A stretch of 64,000 bases of DNA from Rhodospirillales bacterium. GTDB lineage: Bacteria; Pseudomonadota; Alphaproteobacteria; Rhodospirillales; Casp-alpha2. The position numbers and the translations under genes are program-made. The notes under the pieces are model-generated. The model did no database searches. It was not told the DNA's origin and worked only from the letters and a program-made list of their open reading frames with translations. Location of the stretch: positions 186,001-250,000 of the forward strand of contig JAEPQO010000001.1 of the NCBI GenBank assembly GCA_017640505.1. Reading direction: 5' to 3'. Numbering within the stretch: position 1 is the stretch's first letter; every line of letters begins with the position of its first letter. Positions 28,975-38,154 of the stretch are shown here, piece after piece.

Positions 28975-29787
28975 TTATTTAGGCATTTCGCCCAGCACCA
29001 GCTCCGGATCGATGGGTATGCTACCCAGCGTCAGGGCGAAATGCAGGTGTGGCCCGGTGGCGCGCCCGGTCTTGCCGATGGCGCCGATGGCGGTGCCCGC
29101 AGTGACAGTGTCCCCCGCTTTGACCGATGTATCCGACAAATGGATATAGACCGAGCGCAGGCCGAGGCCATGATCGATCAGCACCGTCTTGCCGTTAAAG
29201 AACATGCCCGGATGCACGAACGTCACGCGGCCGCCGGCCATGGCCTTCACGGGCGTGCCGACCGGGGCGGCGACGTCGGTGCCGTAATGCGGGCGCCTCG
29301 GCTGGCCGTTCAAAATGCGCTGCGAACCGTAGACGCCGGAAAGCCGGCCCCGCGCCGGCCATTGAAAACCGCCGAGATAGGAAGCCGCGGCGTCGGTGGT
29401 TTTCTTGGCCGCATCCATCTCGGCCTTTTCTTCTTTGATCCGCGCCAGTGCTTCCGGGTCCGGCGTCACCTTCTTTTTCGGCAGGCCATCGATGCGCTCG
29501 ATCCTGAACGTGCGGTCGGCGACGGCGATCTCGCGCACTGCCTTTTCATGACCGAGCGTGACCTCGAGCCGCTTGGTCCCCGCGGCGTCGCGCCCGAACC
29601 CGAGCAGGAAGTCGCCGTCGGATGAGGTGCGCACCGCCGCCCCATCCAGGGTTACGGTTGCGCCGGGCGCGGTCTTGCCCAGCATCAGCCCGCCTTCGGC
29701 CGCCGTGCCGGAGAGCGCCAGCGGGATTTCCGCCTGTACCGGCCCAGCCAGCAGCATCGACAGCAGAAACAGGAGAAGCCCCCTCAC
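28975..29787 (-). CDS. M23 family metallopeptidase (secreted)
   Basis: The 270-aa product has a signal peptide (VRGLLLFLLSMLLAGPVQA), an N-terminal beta domain, and a C-terminal LytM domain with metal ligands in RPHYGTDVAAPVG, MAGGRVTFV and TGPHLHFALTLG. It probably cuts or remodels peptidoglycan in the periplasm. The best start is the GTG at 29785-29787, which lies inside a family A repeat, and that same repeat supplies the purine-rich run before it. The track's longer frame would translate the repeat and gives no signal peptide. It follows xseA. Confidence 0.88.
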   Translation of the reverse strand: MRGLLLFLLSMLLAGPVQAEIPLALSGTAAEGGLMLGKTAPGATVTLDGAAVRTSSDGDFLLGFGRDAAGTKRLEVTLGHEKAVREIAVADRTFRIERIDGLPKKKVTPDPEALARIKEEKAEMDAAKKTTDAAASYLGGFQWPARGRLSGVYGSQRILNGQPRRPHYGTDVAAPVGTPVKAMAGGRVTFVHPGMFFNGKTVLIDHGLGLRSVYIHLSDTSVKAGDTVTAGTAIGAIGKTGRATGPHLHFALTLGSIPIDPELVLGEMPK

Positions 29788-29884
29788 CTGTCCTCTCCCC
29801 CGGCCCCGGGGGAGAGGGACCCTGTCGACAGACTCCACCCTAATTCCTCTCCCCCTTTGAGGGGGAGAGGTTAGGTGAGGGGGG
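29779..29884. repeat. Palindromic intergenic repeat, family A (contains a gene start)
   Basis: Arms CCCCCTCACCTGTCCTCTCC and GGGAGAGGTTAGGTGAGGGG match the copies at 22792 and 36217. The left arm, read on the minus strand, provides the GTG start and upstream GAGAGGACAG run of the M23 peptidase gene. Confidence 0.85.
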
Positions 29885-29897
29885 TTATGGACAAATC

Positions 29898-31319
29898 TCA
29901 AAGCAATGTCCCCTGCGGATCGTCGCCGCCCGCGGCGGCCTTCTTCGGTTTCTTTTTCTGCTGCGCGGCACCGCCGGCGATGCGCGCGCCCGCGACCCCG
30001 TCCGCGAGACGGATGTTCACGTCATCGCACGGCTTCAGCGACGCGACGGACGTCACCGTGGCACCGGCGGGCGTCGTCACCAGCGCGAAGCCGCGATCCA
30101 GCACGCGTTCGTAGGAGAAGCTTTCCAGCAACTGGCCCAGATGTTCGAGCGAACGGGCCTTGCCCCGGAGGTCGTCGCGGTAGGCGCGTTCCAGCTCGCG
30201 TCCCGTCACCGCGAGACGCTTGCCTGCTTCGGCAATGGCGCGCGTCGGCGGCAGGATGCGTTTCGGCAGGCGCTGGCGGCGATGCCGCAATCCGGCCTTA
30301 AGCGCATTGCCGAGCCGTTCCGACCAGTCGTCGAGGCGCTGCGACGCGGTTTCCACCGTGCGGCGCAGGTTCGGCAGGCCACGGGCAAGCGCGGCGACCT
30401 CGCGGCGCATGGTGTCCGTTCTGCGCTTGACGGCGCGGATCAGCCGGCCCTCGCTGTCGGCGACCTGCGCCATGACCTCGTAACGCACCGGCACCGCCAT
30501 TTCGGCGGCGGCCGTCGGTGTCGGCGCGCGCCGGTCGGACGCCAGATCGATCAGCGTCCAGTCGGTTTCGTGACCGACGGCGGAAATCAGCGGAATGTCG
30601 CTTTCCGCCGCGGCACGCACCACGGCTTCCTCGTTGAAGGCCCAGAGATCTTCCAGCGAGCCGCCGCCACGCGCGACGATCAGCAGATCGGGACGCGGCA
30701 CATGCCCGTCTTCCGATAGCGCGTTGAACCCACGGATCGCGGCGGCCACCTGCTCGGCGGCGCCGTCGCCCTGCACCAGCACCGGCCACACCAGCACCCG
30801 GCGTGGGAAACGGTCGGCGAGACGATGCAGGATATCGCGGATCACCGCACCCGTCGGCGAGGTGACGACGCCAATGACGTCGGGCAGAAACGGCAGGTCC
30901 CGTTTCGCGCTTTCGTCGAACAGGCCCTCGGCAGCGAGCTTCTTCTTGCGCTCTTCCAACAGCTTGAGCAGCGCGCCCTCGCCCGCCAGTTCCATCTGGT
31001 CGACGACGATCTGGTATTTCGAGCGCCCGGGATAGGTCGTGATGCGGCCCGTCGCGATCACCTCCATGCCGTCTTCGGGGTCGACCTTGAGGCGTCCGGC
31101 GGTGGTGCGCCAGCTGACCCCGTCGATGACCGCGTTCTCGTCTTTCAGGGTGAAATAGAGATGCCCCGACGCGGCGCGCTTGAAGCCGGATATCTCGCCC
31201 CGGATGCGGACGCGCTGAAACGCGCCTTCGACCGTCGCCTTGACCAGACCGGACACTTCGGTCACGGAGAAGACGGGAACGTTGTCGCCGCTATTATGGG
31301 TGGACGGGGCGTCGCTCAT
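29898..31319 (-). CDS. xseA: Exodeoxyribonuclease VII large subunit
   Basis: The large subunit of exonuclease VII degrades single-stranded DNA. The 473-aa product has the N-terminal OB-fold ([44 protein letters not shown]), the catalytic region ([61 protein letters not shown]) and a coiled-coil C-terminus. The C-terminal tail is Lys-rich ([13 protein letters not shown]). I prefer the ATG at 31317-31319 over the track's 31397. It diverges from purD with 76 bp between starts. xseB is not in the window. Confidence 0.94.
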   Translation of the reverse strand: MSDAPSTHNSGDNVPVFSVTEVSGLVKATVEGAFQRVRIRGEISGFKRAASGHLYFTLKDENAVIDGVSWRTTAGRLKVDPEDGMEVIATGRITTYPGRSKYQIVVDQMELAGEGALLKLLEERKKKLAAEGLFDESAKRDLPFLPDVIGVVTSPTGAVIRDILHRLADRFPRRVLVWPVLVQGDGAAEQVAAAIRGFNALSEDGHVPRPDLLIVARGGGSLEDLWAFNEEAVVRAAAESDIPLISAVGHETDWTLIDLASDRRAPTPTAAAEMAVPVRYEVMAQVADSEGRLIRAVKRRTDTMRREVAALARGLPNLRRTVETASQRLDDWSERLGNALKAGLRHRRQRLPKRILPPTRAIAEAGKRLAVTGRELERAYRDDLRGKARSLEHLGQLLESFSYERVLDRGFALVTTPAGATVTSVASLKPCDDVNIRLADGVAGARIAGGAAQQKKKPKKAAAGGDDPQGTLL

Positions 31320-31395
31320 AAATAGACTGTATGTCTCAAGGCGGCGGTGATGACAACCGCCCTGTGCTGGCGAGGAAGCAGGGAGAAACGCTTTC

Positions 31396-32670
31396 ATGAA
31401 GGTTCTGATAGTCGGTGGCGGCGGGCGCGAACATGCCCTGGCGTGGGCAGTGGCGAAATCGCCAAAACTGACGAAGCTCTATGCCGCCCCTGGAAATGCC
31501 GGGATTGCCGCATGTGCCGAGTGCCTGGACATCGGCGCCGAGGATCTGGACGGCATCTGTGCCGCCGTGAAGGACCTCGGTATCGAGTTCGTCATCGTCG
31601 GGCCCGAGGCCCCGCTTGTGGCGGGGCTCGCCGACAGGATCGACGCCATGGGCATTCCCGTGTTCGGCCCGTCCGCGGCGGCCGCCGAGATCGAGGGGTC
31701 CAAGGGCATGATGAAGGATCTGCTCGCCAAGTACGGCATTCCGACCGCCGACTACGAGCGCTTCGACGAACCGGACGCGGCAAAGGAATACATCCGTATC
31801 AAGAACCACCCCGTCGTCGTCAAAGCGGACGGTCTTGCCGCCGGCAAGGGCGTGATCCTCAGCCATACCATCAACGAAGCCTATGCCGCCGTCGACCAGA
31901 TCATGATCGAGGAAGCCTTCGGCGACGCCGGCGCGGAGATCGTCATCGAGGAATTCCTGACCGGCGAGGAAGCGAGCTTCTTCGCGCTGTGCGACGGCAC
32001 ACGCGCCATCCCGCTGGCCGGTGCGCAGGACCATAAGCAGGTGCACGACGGCGATCATGGCCCGAACACCGGCGGCATGGGCGCCTATACGCCGGCCCCG
32101 GTGCTCGACGAGGCGATGGAAAAACGCATCATGGACGAGATCGTCACGCCGACGGTCGAGGGCATGGCGAAGGAGGGCAAACCATATAAAGGCGTCCTCT
32201 TTGCTGGGCTGATGATCGGCGAGGACGGCCCCAAGGTGATCGAGTTCAATTGCCGCTTCGGCGACCCCGAATGCCAGCCAATCATGTCGCGGCTGAAATC
32301 CGACGCGCTGGAAATGCTGCTCGCCGCCGCCAAGGGGGAACTGGACAAGATCAAGCTGAAATGGGATCCGCGCGCGGCGCTGACCGTGGTCATGGCAGCG
32401 AACGGCTATCCCGGCAAATATGCCAAGGGCACCGAGATCAGGGGGCTCGATGACGCCGACGCGATGGACGATGTCACCGTGTTTCACGCCGGCACCAAGA
32501 CGGACGGCAACGGCCGCATGCTCGCCAACGGCGGGCGCGTGCTGGGCGTCACCGCGCTGGGCAACACCGTCGAGGACGCACAGAAACGCGCCTACGACGC
32601 CGTCGACGCCATCGACTGGCCCGAGGGCTTCTGCCGCCGGGATATCGGCTGGCGAGCCGTGGGCCGATAA
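31396..32670 (+). CDS. purD: Phosphoribosylamine-glycine ligase
   Basis: PurD joins glycine to phosphoribosylamine with ATP in purine synthesis. The 424-aa product has [43 protein letters not shown] and the ATP-grasp residues in [37 protein letters not shown] and [12 protein letters not shown]. Full length. It diverges from xseA. Confidence 0.97.
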   Translation: MKVLIVGGGGREHALAWAVAKSPKLTKLYAAPGNAGIAACAECLDIGAEDLDGICAAVKDLGIEFVIVGPEAPLVAGLADRIDAMGIPVFGPSAAAAEIEGSKGMMKDLLAKYGIPTADYERFDEPDAAKEYIRIKNHPVVVKADGLAAGKGVILSHTINEAYAAVDQIMIEEAFGDAGAEIVIEEFLTGEEASFFALCDGTRAIPLAGAQDHKQVHDGDHGPNTGGMGAYTPAPVLDEAMEKRIMDEIVTPTVEGMAKEGKPYKGVLFAGLMIGEDGPKVIEFNCRFGDPECQPIMSRLKSDALEMLLAAAKGELDKIKLKWDPRAALTVVMAANGYPGKYAKGTEIRGLDDADAMDDVTVFHAGTKTDGNGRMLANGGRVLGVTALGNTVEDAQKRAYDAVDAIDWPEGFCRRDIGWRAVGR

Positions 32671-32779
32671 GGCTGGCGGGCCATTGGACGATAAGGGGCA
32701 GAAAAGGCTGGCGGGCTGGCAATAACACCCCGCCGCCCCCATATCGGCTGCAAGGCAAAATCATTCCGGGGAGACCATC

Positions 32780-33097
32780 ATGGACGACAAGACACTGACC
32801 GAAATCCAGGCCGACGCGTTCCGCGGGCTGGTCAAGCACCTGCAAAAGCGCACCGACGCGCAGAACATCGACATCATGAACACGGCGGGCTTCTGCCGGA
32901 ACTGCCTGTCGAAGTGGCTGGTTGCCGCCGCCGAGGCGCGCGGTGTCGATCTTTCGTCGGACGAGGCGCGCGAGATGATCTACGGCATGCCTTACGACGA
33001 GTACAAATCGAAGTACCAGGAAAAGGCGACCGACGAACAGATGAAGACGTTCGAGGAAACCAAGCCGCTGCACGCCGACATCTCCGGCCACAACTGA
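32780..33097 (+). CDS. DUF1244 family protein
   Basis: A 105-aa protein of the DUF1244 family, widespread in alpha- and gammaproteobacteria and structurally helical. The family signature is visible: AFRGLVKHLQKRTDAQNIDIMNTAGFCRNCLSKWL and GMPYDEYKSKYQ. The paired cysteines (FCRNC) are conserved and could bind metal. Function unknown. The 109-bp gap before it holds a short direct repeat (GGCTGGCGGGC, two copies) and nothing else I can name. Confidence 0.9.
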   Translation: MDDKTLTEIQADAFRGLVKHLQKRTDAQNIDIMNTAGFCRNCLSKWLVAAAEARGVDLSSDEAREMIYGMPYDEYKSKYQEKATDEQMKTFEETKPLHADISGHN

Positions 33098-33128
33098 TGC
33101 CCGGCCTCATACTTCGAGCCGCTGAATA

Positions 33129-34178
33129 ATGGTTGAAAACCTGCCGCCGCCGATGGCTGCCCGACGGCCGAACTTCTGGCAGAACTCGGGCTATGCGCTG
33201 CTGAAACACGACGCCAACGGGCACCTGACGGTGACCGACGATTTCCTGCGCGCCTACCTGGCACGTCCGGAGATCGCACCCGTCGAGGAAAGCTGCGACA
33301 GGGAGCGCGCACTGCACGCCGAGCTGCTCGAGAACCCGAAGCGCCCCGTCAGCGACGACGACATCGCGGCGCTGGAAGACCCGGACGGGCGCGACAACTA
33401 CCGCGTCCTGATCGATTTCCGCAACCGGCTGGTCGACGCCGGCACGGTCGAGAACTGCTATCTGAATCTGTTCCGCGAGGGCGACGTCAGGACGGCGCCG
33501 ATGTTCCTCGACCAGATGGTGCAGGTCATCACGCGCGCGATGCTGGACGGCACCGACGATCCGTTCCGCGCGCGGGCCGGCGAACTTCTGTTCCGCGAGC
33601 AGACCGTGACGATCCACGAAGGATCGATCCTCGCCGGTGATCTGGAAACCGTCGAGATGCTGGCGCAGACCGGCGGTATGGGCGCCATCGGCGAACTGCT
33701 TGTCGACGGCGGCATCAAGCCGCGCCAGGTCGACCTCGATGTGATGCAGGCGGAAAACGCGCACAAGTACTGGCAGCGCGACGAACGCCACGACATGGTG
33801 CTCGATTTGTCGTTCACGCGGCCCGGGCTCGACGCGCTCTGCCGCGTGCTCGAAACGTGGGTCGAACATTTCACCGGCGCCGCCGTCTCGATTCAGCCGG
33901 TGCAGCAGATCACGGACGAGAAATGGGTCTGGCACATCGGACTGGATACGGAAGCCACGGCGTTGCTCAACGACCTCTACGACGACAACGACGTCGACGA
34001 GGAGCGGATGGAACGCCTGCTCAGCCTGTTCCGGATGGAGTTCAAGGACGAGAGCCTGATGCAGCCCGACATTGCCGGGCGCCCGGTCTATCTCGGTCTC
34101 GCCATGAACGAAAAGAAACGCCTGCGCCTCAAGCCGCAGAACATCCTGGTGAACCTGCCGCTCGCGCCTGAGGCTTAA
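33129..34178 (+). CDS. DUF6352 family protein
   Basis: A 349-aa soluble acidic protein without signal peptide. It opens RRPNFWQNSGYALLKHDANGHLTVTDDFLRAYLARPEIAPV, which matches my recollection of the alphaproteobacterial DUF6352 family. The rest has no motif of known activity. It starts 31 bp after DUF1244 and is probably cotranscribed. Function unknown; the family name should be checked by profile search. Confidence 0.68.
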   Translation: MVENLPPPMAARRPNFWQNSGYALLKHDANGHLTVTDDFLRAYLARPEIAPVEESCDRERALHAELLENPKRPVSDDDIAALEDPDGRDNYRVLIDFRNRLVDAGTVENCYLNLFREGDVRTAPMFLDQMVQVITRAMLDGTDDPFRARAGELLFREQTVTIHEGSILAGDLETVEMLAQTGGMGAIGELLVDGGIKPRQVDLDVMQAENAHKYWQRDERHDMVLDLSFTRPGLDALCRVLETWVEHFTGAAVSIQPVQQITDEKWVWHIGLDTEATALLNDLYDDNDVDEERMERLLSLFRMEFKDESLMQPDIAGRPVYLGLAMNEKKRLRLKPQNILVNLPLAPEA

Positions 34179-34183
34179 AGTTT

Positions 34184-34349
34184 AACCACAGAGGCGCAGA
34201 GGCACAGAGAAGAAAGCTTCATTTCCCGCCTGTTATCCCCGCGCAAGCGGGGACCCAGATTAAACGTTGGAATGTCTGGGTTTCCGCGTTCGCGGAAATG
34301 ACGAAAAAGCATATTGAGTATTTCTCTGTGCCTCTGCGCCTCTGTGGTT
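34184..34349. repeat. Composite repeat: 28-bp perfect inverted repeat around a family B element
   Basis: Bases 34184-34211 (starting AACCACAGAGGCGCAGAGGC) and 34322-34349 are a perfect 28-bp inverted repeat. Between them lies a family B palindrome (34232-34302). The right arm ends two bases before the tadA stop codon. The whole unit lies between the convergent DUF6352 and tadA genes and looks like one repeat inserted within another, or a MITE-like unit without coding capacity. Confidence 0.85.
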
Positions 34350-34351
34350 TC

Positions 34352-34807
34352 CTACCGCCGTTCCCTGAAAAAATCTTTCAGCAATTCGCCCGCCTCGGTT
34401 TCCATCAGGCCGCCGACGACCTCGGGGACGTGATGGCAGGTGGTGTGCGAAAAAACGCGGGCGCCATGCTCGACGCCGCCGCCCTTCGGATCATAGGCCG
34501 CGAAGACGACGCGCCCGACGCGCGCCAGCGAGATCGCCTGCGCGCACATGGCGCAGGGCTCCAGGGTCACGTAAAGCACGCTGCCGGTGAGCCGGGGCGA
34601 GCCGGCATCGGCGGCCGCCTTGCGGATGGCGAGGATCTCCGCGTGCGCGGTCGGATCCGAGGTTTCCTCGATCCGGTTGCCAGTGCGCGCAAGCTCAACA
34701 CCCGTGCCGGACACCAGCACGGCACCGACGGGGACCTCGCCCCGATCCGCCGCGGCCCGGGCTTCGTCAAGCGCGATCCGCATCCATTGGCTGTCCGGCA
34801 TGTTCAT
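34352..34807 (-). CDS. tadA: tRNA-specific adenosine deaminase
   Basis: TadA converts the wobble adenosine of tRNA-Arg(ACG) to inosine. The 151-aa product has the zinc and catalytic motif TAHAEILAIRKAA and the PCAMC motif in TLEPCAMCAQAI. The start is MNMPDSQWMRIALDEARAAADRGEVPVGAVLV. No strong ribosome-binding site precedes the ATG; the ATG two codons later is an alternative. It diverges from the pseudouridine synthase gene. Confidence 0.94.
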   Translation of the reverse strand: MNMPDSQWMRIALDEARAAADRGEVPVGAVLVSGTGVELARTGNRIEETSDPTAHAEILAIRKAAADAGSPRLTGSVLYVTLEPCAMCAQAISLARVGRVVFAAYDPKGGGVEHGARVFSHTTCHHVPEVVGGLMETEAGELLKDFFRERR

Positions 34808-34883
34808 GCGCCATTGGTGCCCCCGGCGCGCAGATCGGTCAAGCGCTTGACTTTCAGGTCCCTTGGCCGCACTTCATGCCCCC

Positions 34884-35642
34884 ATGAACAAACCCACGAA
34901 AAAACCTGAGAAAAGCAGCAGCGACGGCGAGCGCATCGCCAAGGTGATGGCGCGCGCCGGCCTCTGTTCCCGGCGCGAGGCCGAACGCTGGATCGAAGCC
35001 GGCCGGGTCGAGGTCAACGGCAAGAAACTGACCACCCCCGCCTGTGTCGTCAAACCGGGCGACAAGGTCGTCGTCGACGGCAACGCGCTGCCGGACAAGG
35101 AACCGACGCGGCTCTGGCGCTATAACAAGCCGCAGGGGCTGGTGACGACGCACAGGGACGAGTCCGGCCGCCAGACCGTGTTCGACGCGCTGCCCGCACA
35201 CATGCCGCGCGTGATTTCGGTGGGCCGGCTCGATCTCAATTCCGAAGGCCTGCTTTTGCTGACCAACGACGGCGAGCTGGCGCGCAAGCTGGAACTGCCG
35301 GAAACCGGCTGGACGCGGCGCTACCGCGTGCGCGTGCACGGCACCATCGACGCCAAGGACCTGACGTCATTGGGGCGCGGCGTCACGGTGGACGGCGTCA
35401 AGTATGGCCCCATCACGGCGGCCTTCGACACGCGCACCGGCGCCAACGCCTGGCTGACGGTGACCCTCAAGGAAGGCAAAAACCGTGAAGTGCGGAAGGT
35501 CATGGAACATATCGGCCTTACCGTGAACCGCCTGATCCGCACCGCCTACGGCCCGTTCCAGATCGGCCACCTGCCGGTCGGCGAGGTCGAGGAAGTGCGG
35601 CCCAAGGCGCTGCGCGACCAGGTCGGCAGGTTCCTTTCATGA
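34884..35642 (+). CDS. rRNA pseudouridine synthase, RluB/RsuA family
   Basis: The 252-aa product has an N-terminal S4 RNA-binding domain (ERIAKVMARAGLCSRREAERWIEAGRVEVNGKK) and a catalytic domain with the active aspartate in GRLDLNSEGLLLLTNDG and the late GKNREVRKVMEHIGLTVNRLIRTAYGPF. This matches large-subunit RluB more than RsuA, judged by length and motifs. The ATG at 34884 is chosen; the track starts seven codons earlier. rsmD follows in 10 bp. Confidence 0.9.
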   Translation: MNKPTKKPEKSSSDGERIAKVMARAGLCSRREAERWIEAGRVEVNGKKLTTPACVVKPGDKVVVDGNALPDKEPTRLWRYNKPQGLVTTHRDESGRQTVFDALPAHMPRVISVGRLDLNSEGLLLLTNDGELARKLELPETGWTRRYRVRVHGTIDAKDLTSLGRGVTVDGVKYGPITAAFDTRTGANAWLTVTLKEGKNREVRKVMEHIGLTVNRLIRTAYGPFQIGHLPVGEVEEVRPKALRDQVGRFLS

Positions 35643-35652
35643 GGATCACCCG

Positions 35653-36216
35653 ATGAGAATAGTCAGCGGCAAGTTCAAGGGCCGCCGCCTTGTGGCCCCG
35701 GAAAGCTGGGACATCCGCCCGACCTCCGACCGGGCGCGCGAGAGCATCTTCAACATCATCGAGCACGCACCCTTCGCGCCCGAGATCGAGGGCGCATCGG
35801 CGATCGACGTGTTCGCCGGGACCGGTGCACTGGGGCTCGAGGCGATGAGCCGGGGGGCCACGCCGGTCACCTTTATCGATCTGGATGACGTTGCCCGCGC
35901 GACGATCCTCAAGAACGCCGGTACGATGGGTCAGGGCCGCGCCGTCACGGTGCTCCGGCTCGATGCGACCAAGATGCCGCCGCCGCCCCGCATCGCCCAG
36001 TGCCCGGCGACCTATGCATTTCTGGATGCGCCCTACGACCAGGACGTGTCCGGCCCGGCGCTGCTGTCGATGCTGTCACGCGGCTGGATCGCGAAAGGCA
36101 GCCTCTGTGTGGTGGAAACGCCGACCGAGCGCAGCTTCGACGCGCCGCGCGGTTTCACCATGGAAGACCAGCGCAAGTACGGCCGCGCCACGGTGAGTTT
36201 TCTATCGGTCGAATAG
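35653..36216 (+). CDS. rsmD: 16S rRNA (guanine-N2-966) methyltransferase
   Basis: RsmD methylates G966 of 16S rRNA using SAM. The 187-aa product opens MRIVSGKFKGRRLVAPESWDIRPTSDRARESIFNII and has the SAM motif DVFAGTGALGLEAMSRGA. The catalytic NPPY/DPPY motif reads DAPY here (FLDAPYDQD), a single substitution that may be tolerated. Its stop codon directly abuts a family A repeat. Confidence 0.92.
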   Translation: MRIVSGKFKGRRLVAPESWDIRPTSDRARESIFNIIEHAPFAPEIEGASAIDVFAGTGALGLEAMSRGATPVTFIDLDDVARATILKNAGTMGQGRAVTVLRLDATKMPPPPRIAQCPATYAFLDAPYDQDVSGPALLSMLSRGWIAKGSLCVVETPTERSFDAPRGFTMEDQRKYGRATVSFLSVE

Positions 36217-36325
36217 CCCCCTCACCTGTCCTCTCCCCCGTTCCAGGGGAGAGGGACTCTCGCATCGATGCACGTACCGCTCTTATTCCTCTCCCCCTTC
36301 CAGGGGGAGAGGTTAGGTGAGGGGG
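36217..36325. repeat. Palindromic intergenic repeat, family A
   Basis: Begins CCCCCTCACCTGTCCTCTCC immediately after the rsmD stop and ends AGGTTAGGTGAGGGGG 17 bases before the mutL stop. It fills the junction of two convergent genes and can form a long hairpin on either strand. Confidence 0.87.
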
Positions 36326-36342
36326 TTAAATGCGCGAAATTG

Positions 36343-38154
36343 TCAGCGTCTGCCAAACAGCTTCTCGATGTCGGCCAGCTTGAGCTCGACATAGGTCGGG
36401 CGGCCGTGGCTGCACTGCCCGGAGTGTGGCGTCGCCTCCATCTCGCGCAGCAGCGCGTTCATTTCATCGGCCGTCAGCCGGCGCCCGGCACGCACGCTGC
36501 CGTGACACGCCATGGTCGCGCACACGTCGTCGATCCGTTTTTCCAGCGCGATGGCACCGTCGAATTCGGCGAGGTCGTCGGCAAGATCGCGAATCAGGCC
36601 CTGTACGTCGGTCTCGCCCAGCAGCGCCGGGACCTCCTGCACGGCGATGGCGCCGCTGCCGAACGGCTCGATGGCGAGGCCCATCTCGGCGAGCTCGGGC
36701 GCGCGCGCCAGCACCCGCTCGCAGGTACTTTCGTCCATCTCCACCACTTCCGGGATCAGCAGCATCTGACGCTGCACCCCGCCCTGGGCCATCGCCTTCT
36801 TGATCTTCTCCTGGGTCAGGCGTTCGTGCGCCGCATGCTGGTCGACGACGACGATGCCGTCGGCGGTCTGCGCGACGATATAGGTCTGGTGCACCTGGGC
36901 GCGGGCGACGCCCAACGGATGATCGCCGGGCACGGCGTCGGTGCCGGCGTCCGGCACCGCTTCCATGCGCGCCGACAGCGGCGCGTCAAAGCCGTCGAAC
37001 GGGCGATAGAAATCATTGGCGCGTTCCGACAGGCCGGACGCGTGCGCATGTTCAGGTCTGTATGCATAGGCCGCATTGCCGCCGCGCCCCATCGGCAGGC
37101 CGCCCGGCCGGAAGGCACCGAGCGCACTTTCCGCGACCGTGGTGGACGCCCGGTGACCGGCTTCGGCCAGGCCGTGGCGGAGCGAGCCGACGATCAGCCC
37201 CCGGACCATCCCCGCATCACGGAAGCGGACCTCGGTTTTCGCGGGGTGCACGTTGACGTCCACGTGGCGCGGCGGGATTTCGAGGAACAATGCCAGCAGC
37301 GGGTGCCGGTCGGAGGCGAGGAATTCCCGGTAGGCGCCCCTCACCGCGCCCAGCAGCAACTTGTCGCGCACCGGGCGGCCGTTGACGAACAGGAACTGCA
37401 TCTGCGCATTGCCGCGGTTGAGCGTCGGCACGCCCGCATAGCCGGTCAGCCGGTAGCCCTCGCGCTCGGCATCGATGGGAAACGCGTTTTCGCGGAAGTC
37501 CCTGCCCATGATCGCGCCCAGCCGTTCGAGCCGGGCATCGAACAGGTCGCCCGTTTCCGGCAACAGCTTCATGACATCACGGTTGCCGTCGTTGAGCGTG
37601 AAGCCGATCTCCGGATGCGCCATGGCGAGCCGCTGCATGACCTCGAGGATGCGCGACTGCTCGGTGCGCGGCGTCTTGAGGAACTTGAGCCGCGCCGGGG
37701 TCGCATAGAAAAGATCGCGCACCTCGATCCGCGTGCCGCCCGAAAGGGCCGCCGGTTCCGGCTGGCCGATGCGCCCGCCCTCGAGGCTCAGCGACCACGC
37801 CCCGTCGCCATCTTTGGTGCGGCTGGTAATCGTCATGCGGCTGACGGCGCCGATGCTGGGCAGCGCCTCGCCCCGGAAGCCCAGCGTCGCGATCGTCGTC
37901 AGGTCGTCGTCGGGCAGCTTCGAGGTCGCGTGCCGTTCGACCGCGAGCAGCAATTCATCAGCGCTCATGCCCGAACCGTCATCGGTCACCGTGATCGAAG
38001 TCTGGCCGCCGTCGCGCACAGAAACGTCGATCCGCGAGGCCCCGGCGTCGATGGCGTTTTCGACCAGTTCCTTGACGGCGGAGGCCGGGCGCTCGACCAC
38101 CTCGCCGGCGGCGATCCGGTTGACCAGGGTTTCCGGCAGGCGGCGGATGCTCAT
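36343..38154 (-). CDS. mutL: DNA mismatch repair protein MutL (endonuclease type)
   Basis: MutL links mismatch recognition to strand incision and removal. The 603-aa product has the GHKL ATPase motifs ([50 protein letters not shown]). The C-terminus carries the endonuclease motif DQHA-x2-E-x4-E ([13 protein letters not shown]) with ACHGSVRAG and CSHGRPTYV, so it belongs to the nicking MutL class found in bacteria without MutH. Its ATG overlaps the pgi stop as ATGA. Confidence 0.95.
   Translation of the reverse strand: MSIRRLPETLVNRIAAGEVVERPASAVKELVENAIDAGASRIDVSVRDGGQTSITVTDDGSGMSADELLLAVERHATSKLPDDDLTTIATLGFRGEALPSIGAVSRMTITSRTKDGDGAWSLSLEGGRIGQPEPAALSGGTRIEVRDLFYATPARLKFLKTPRTEQSRILEVMQRLAMAHPEIGFTLNDGNRDVMKLLPETGDLFDARLERLGAIMGRDFRENAFPIDAEREGYRLTGYAGVPTLNRGNAQMQFLFVNGRPVRDKLLLGAVRGAYREFLASDRHPLLALFLEIPPRHVDVNVHPAKTEVRFRDAGMVRGLIVGSLRHGLAEAGHRASTTVAESALGAFRPGGLPMGRGGNAAYAYRPEHAHASGLSERANDFYRPFDGFDAPLSARMEAVPDAGTDAVPGDHPLGVARAQVHQTYIVAQTADGIVVVDQHAAHERLTQEKIKKAMAQGGVQRQMLLIPEVVEMDESTCERVLARAPELAEMGLAIEPFGSGAIAVQEVPALLGETDVQGLIRDLADDLAEFDGAIALEKRIDDVCATMACHGSVRAGRRLTADEMNALLREMEATPHSGQCSHGRPTYVELKLADIEKLFGRR

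Noticed and set aside
13374-34302. CRISPR-like array from repeated palindromes
   Set aside because: The repeats are dispersed single copies without regular spacers and no cas gene is in the window.
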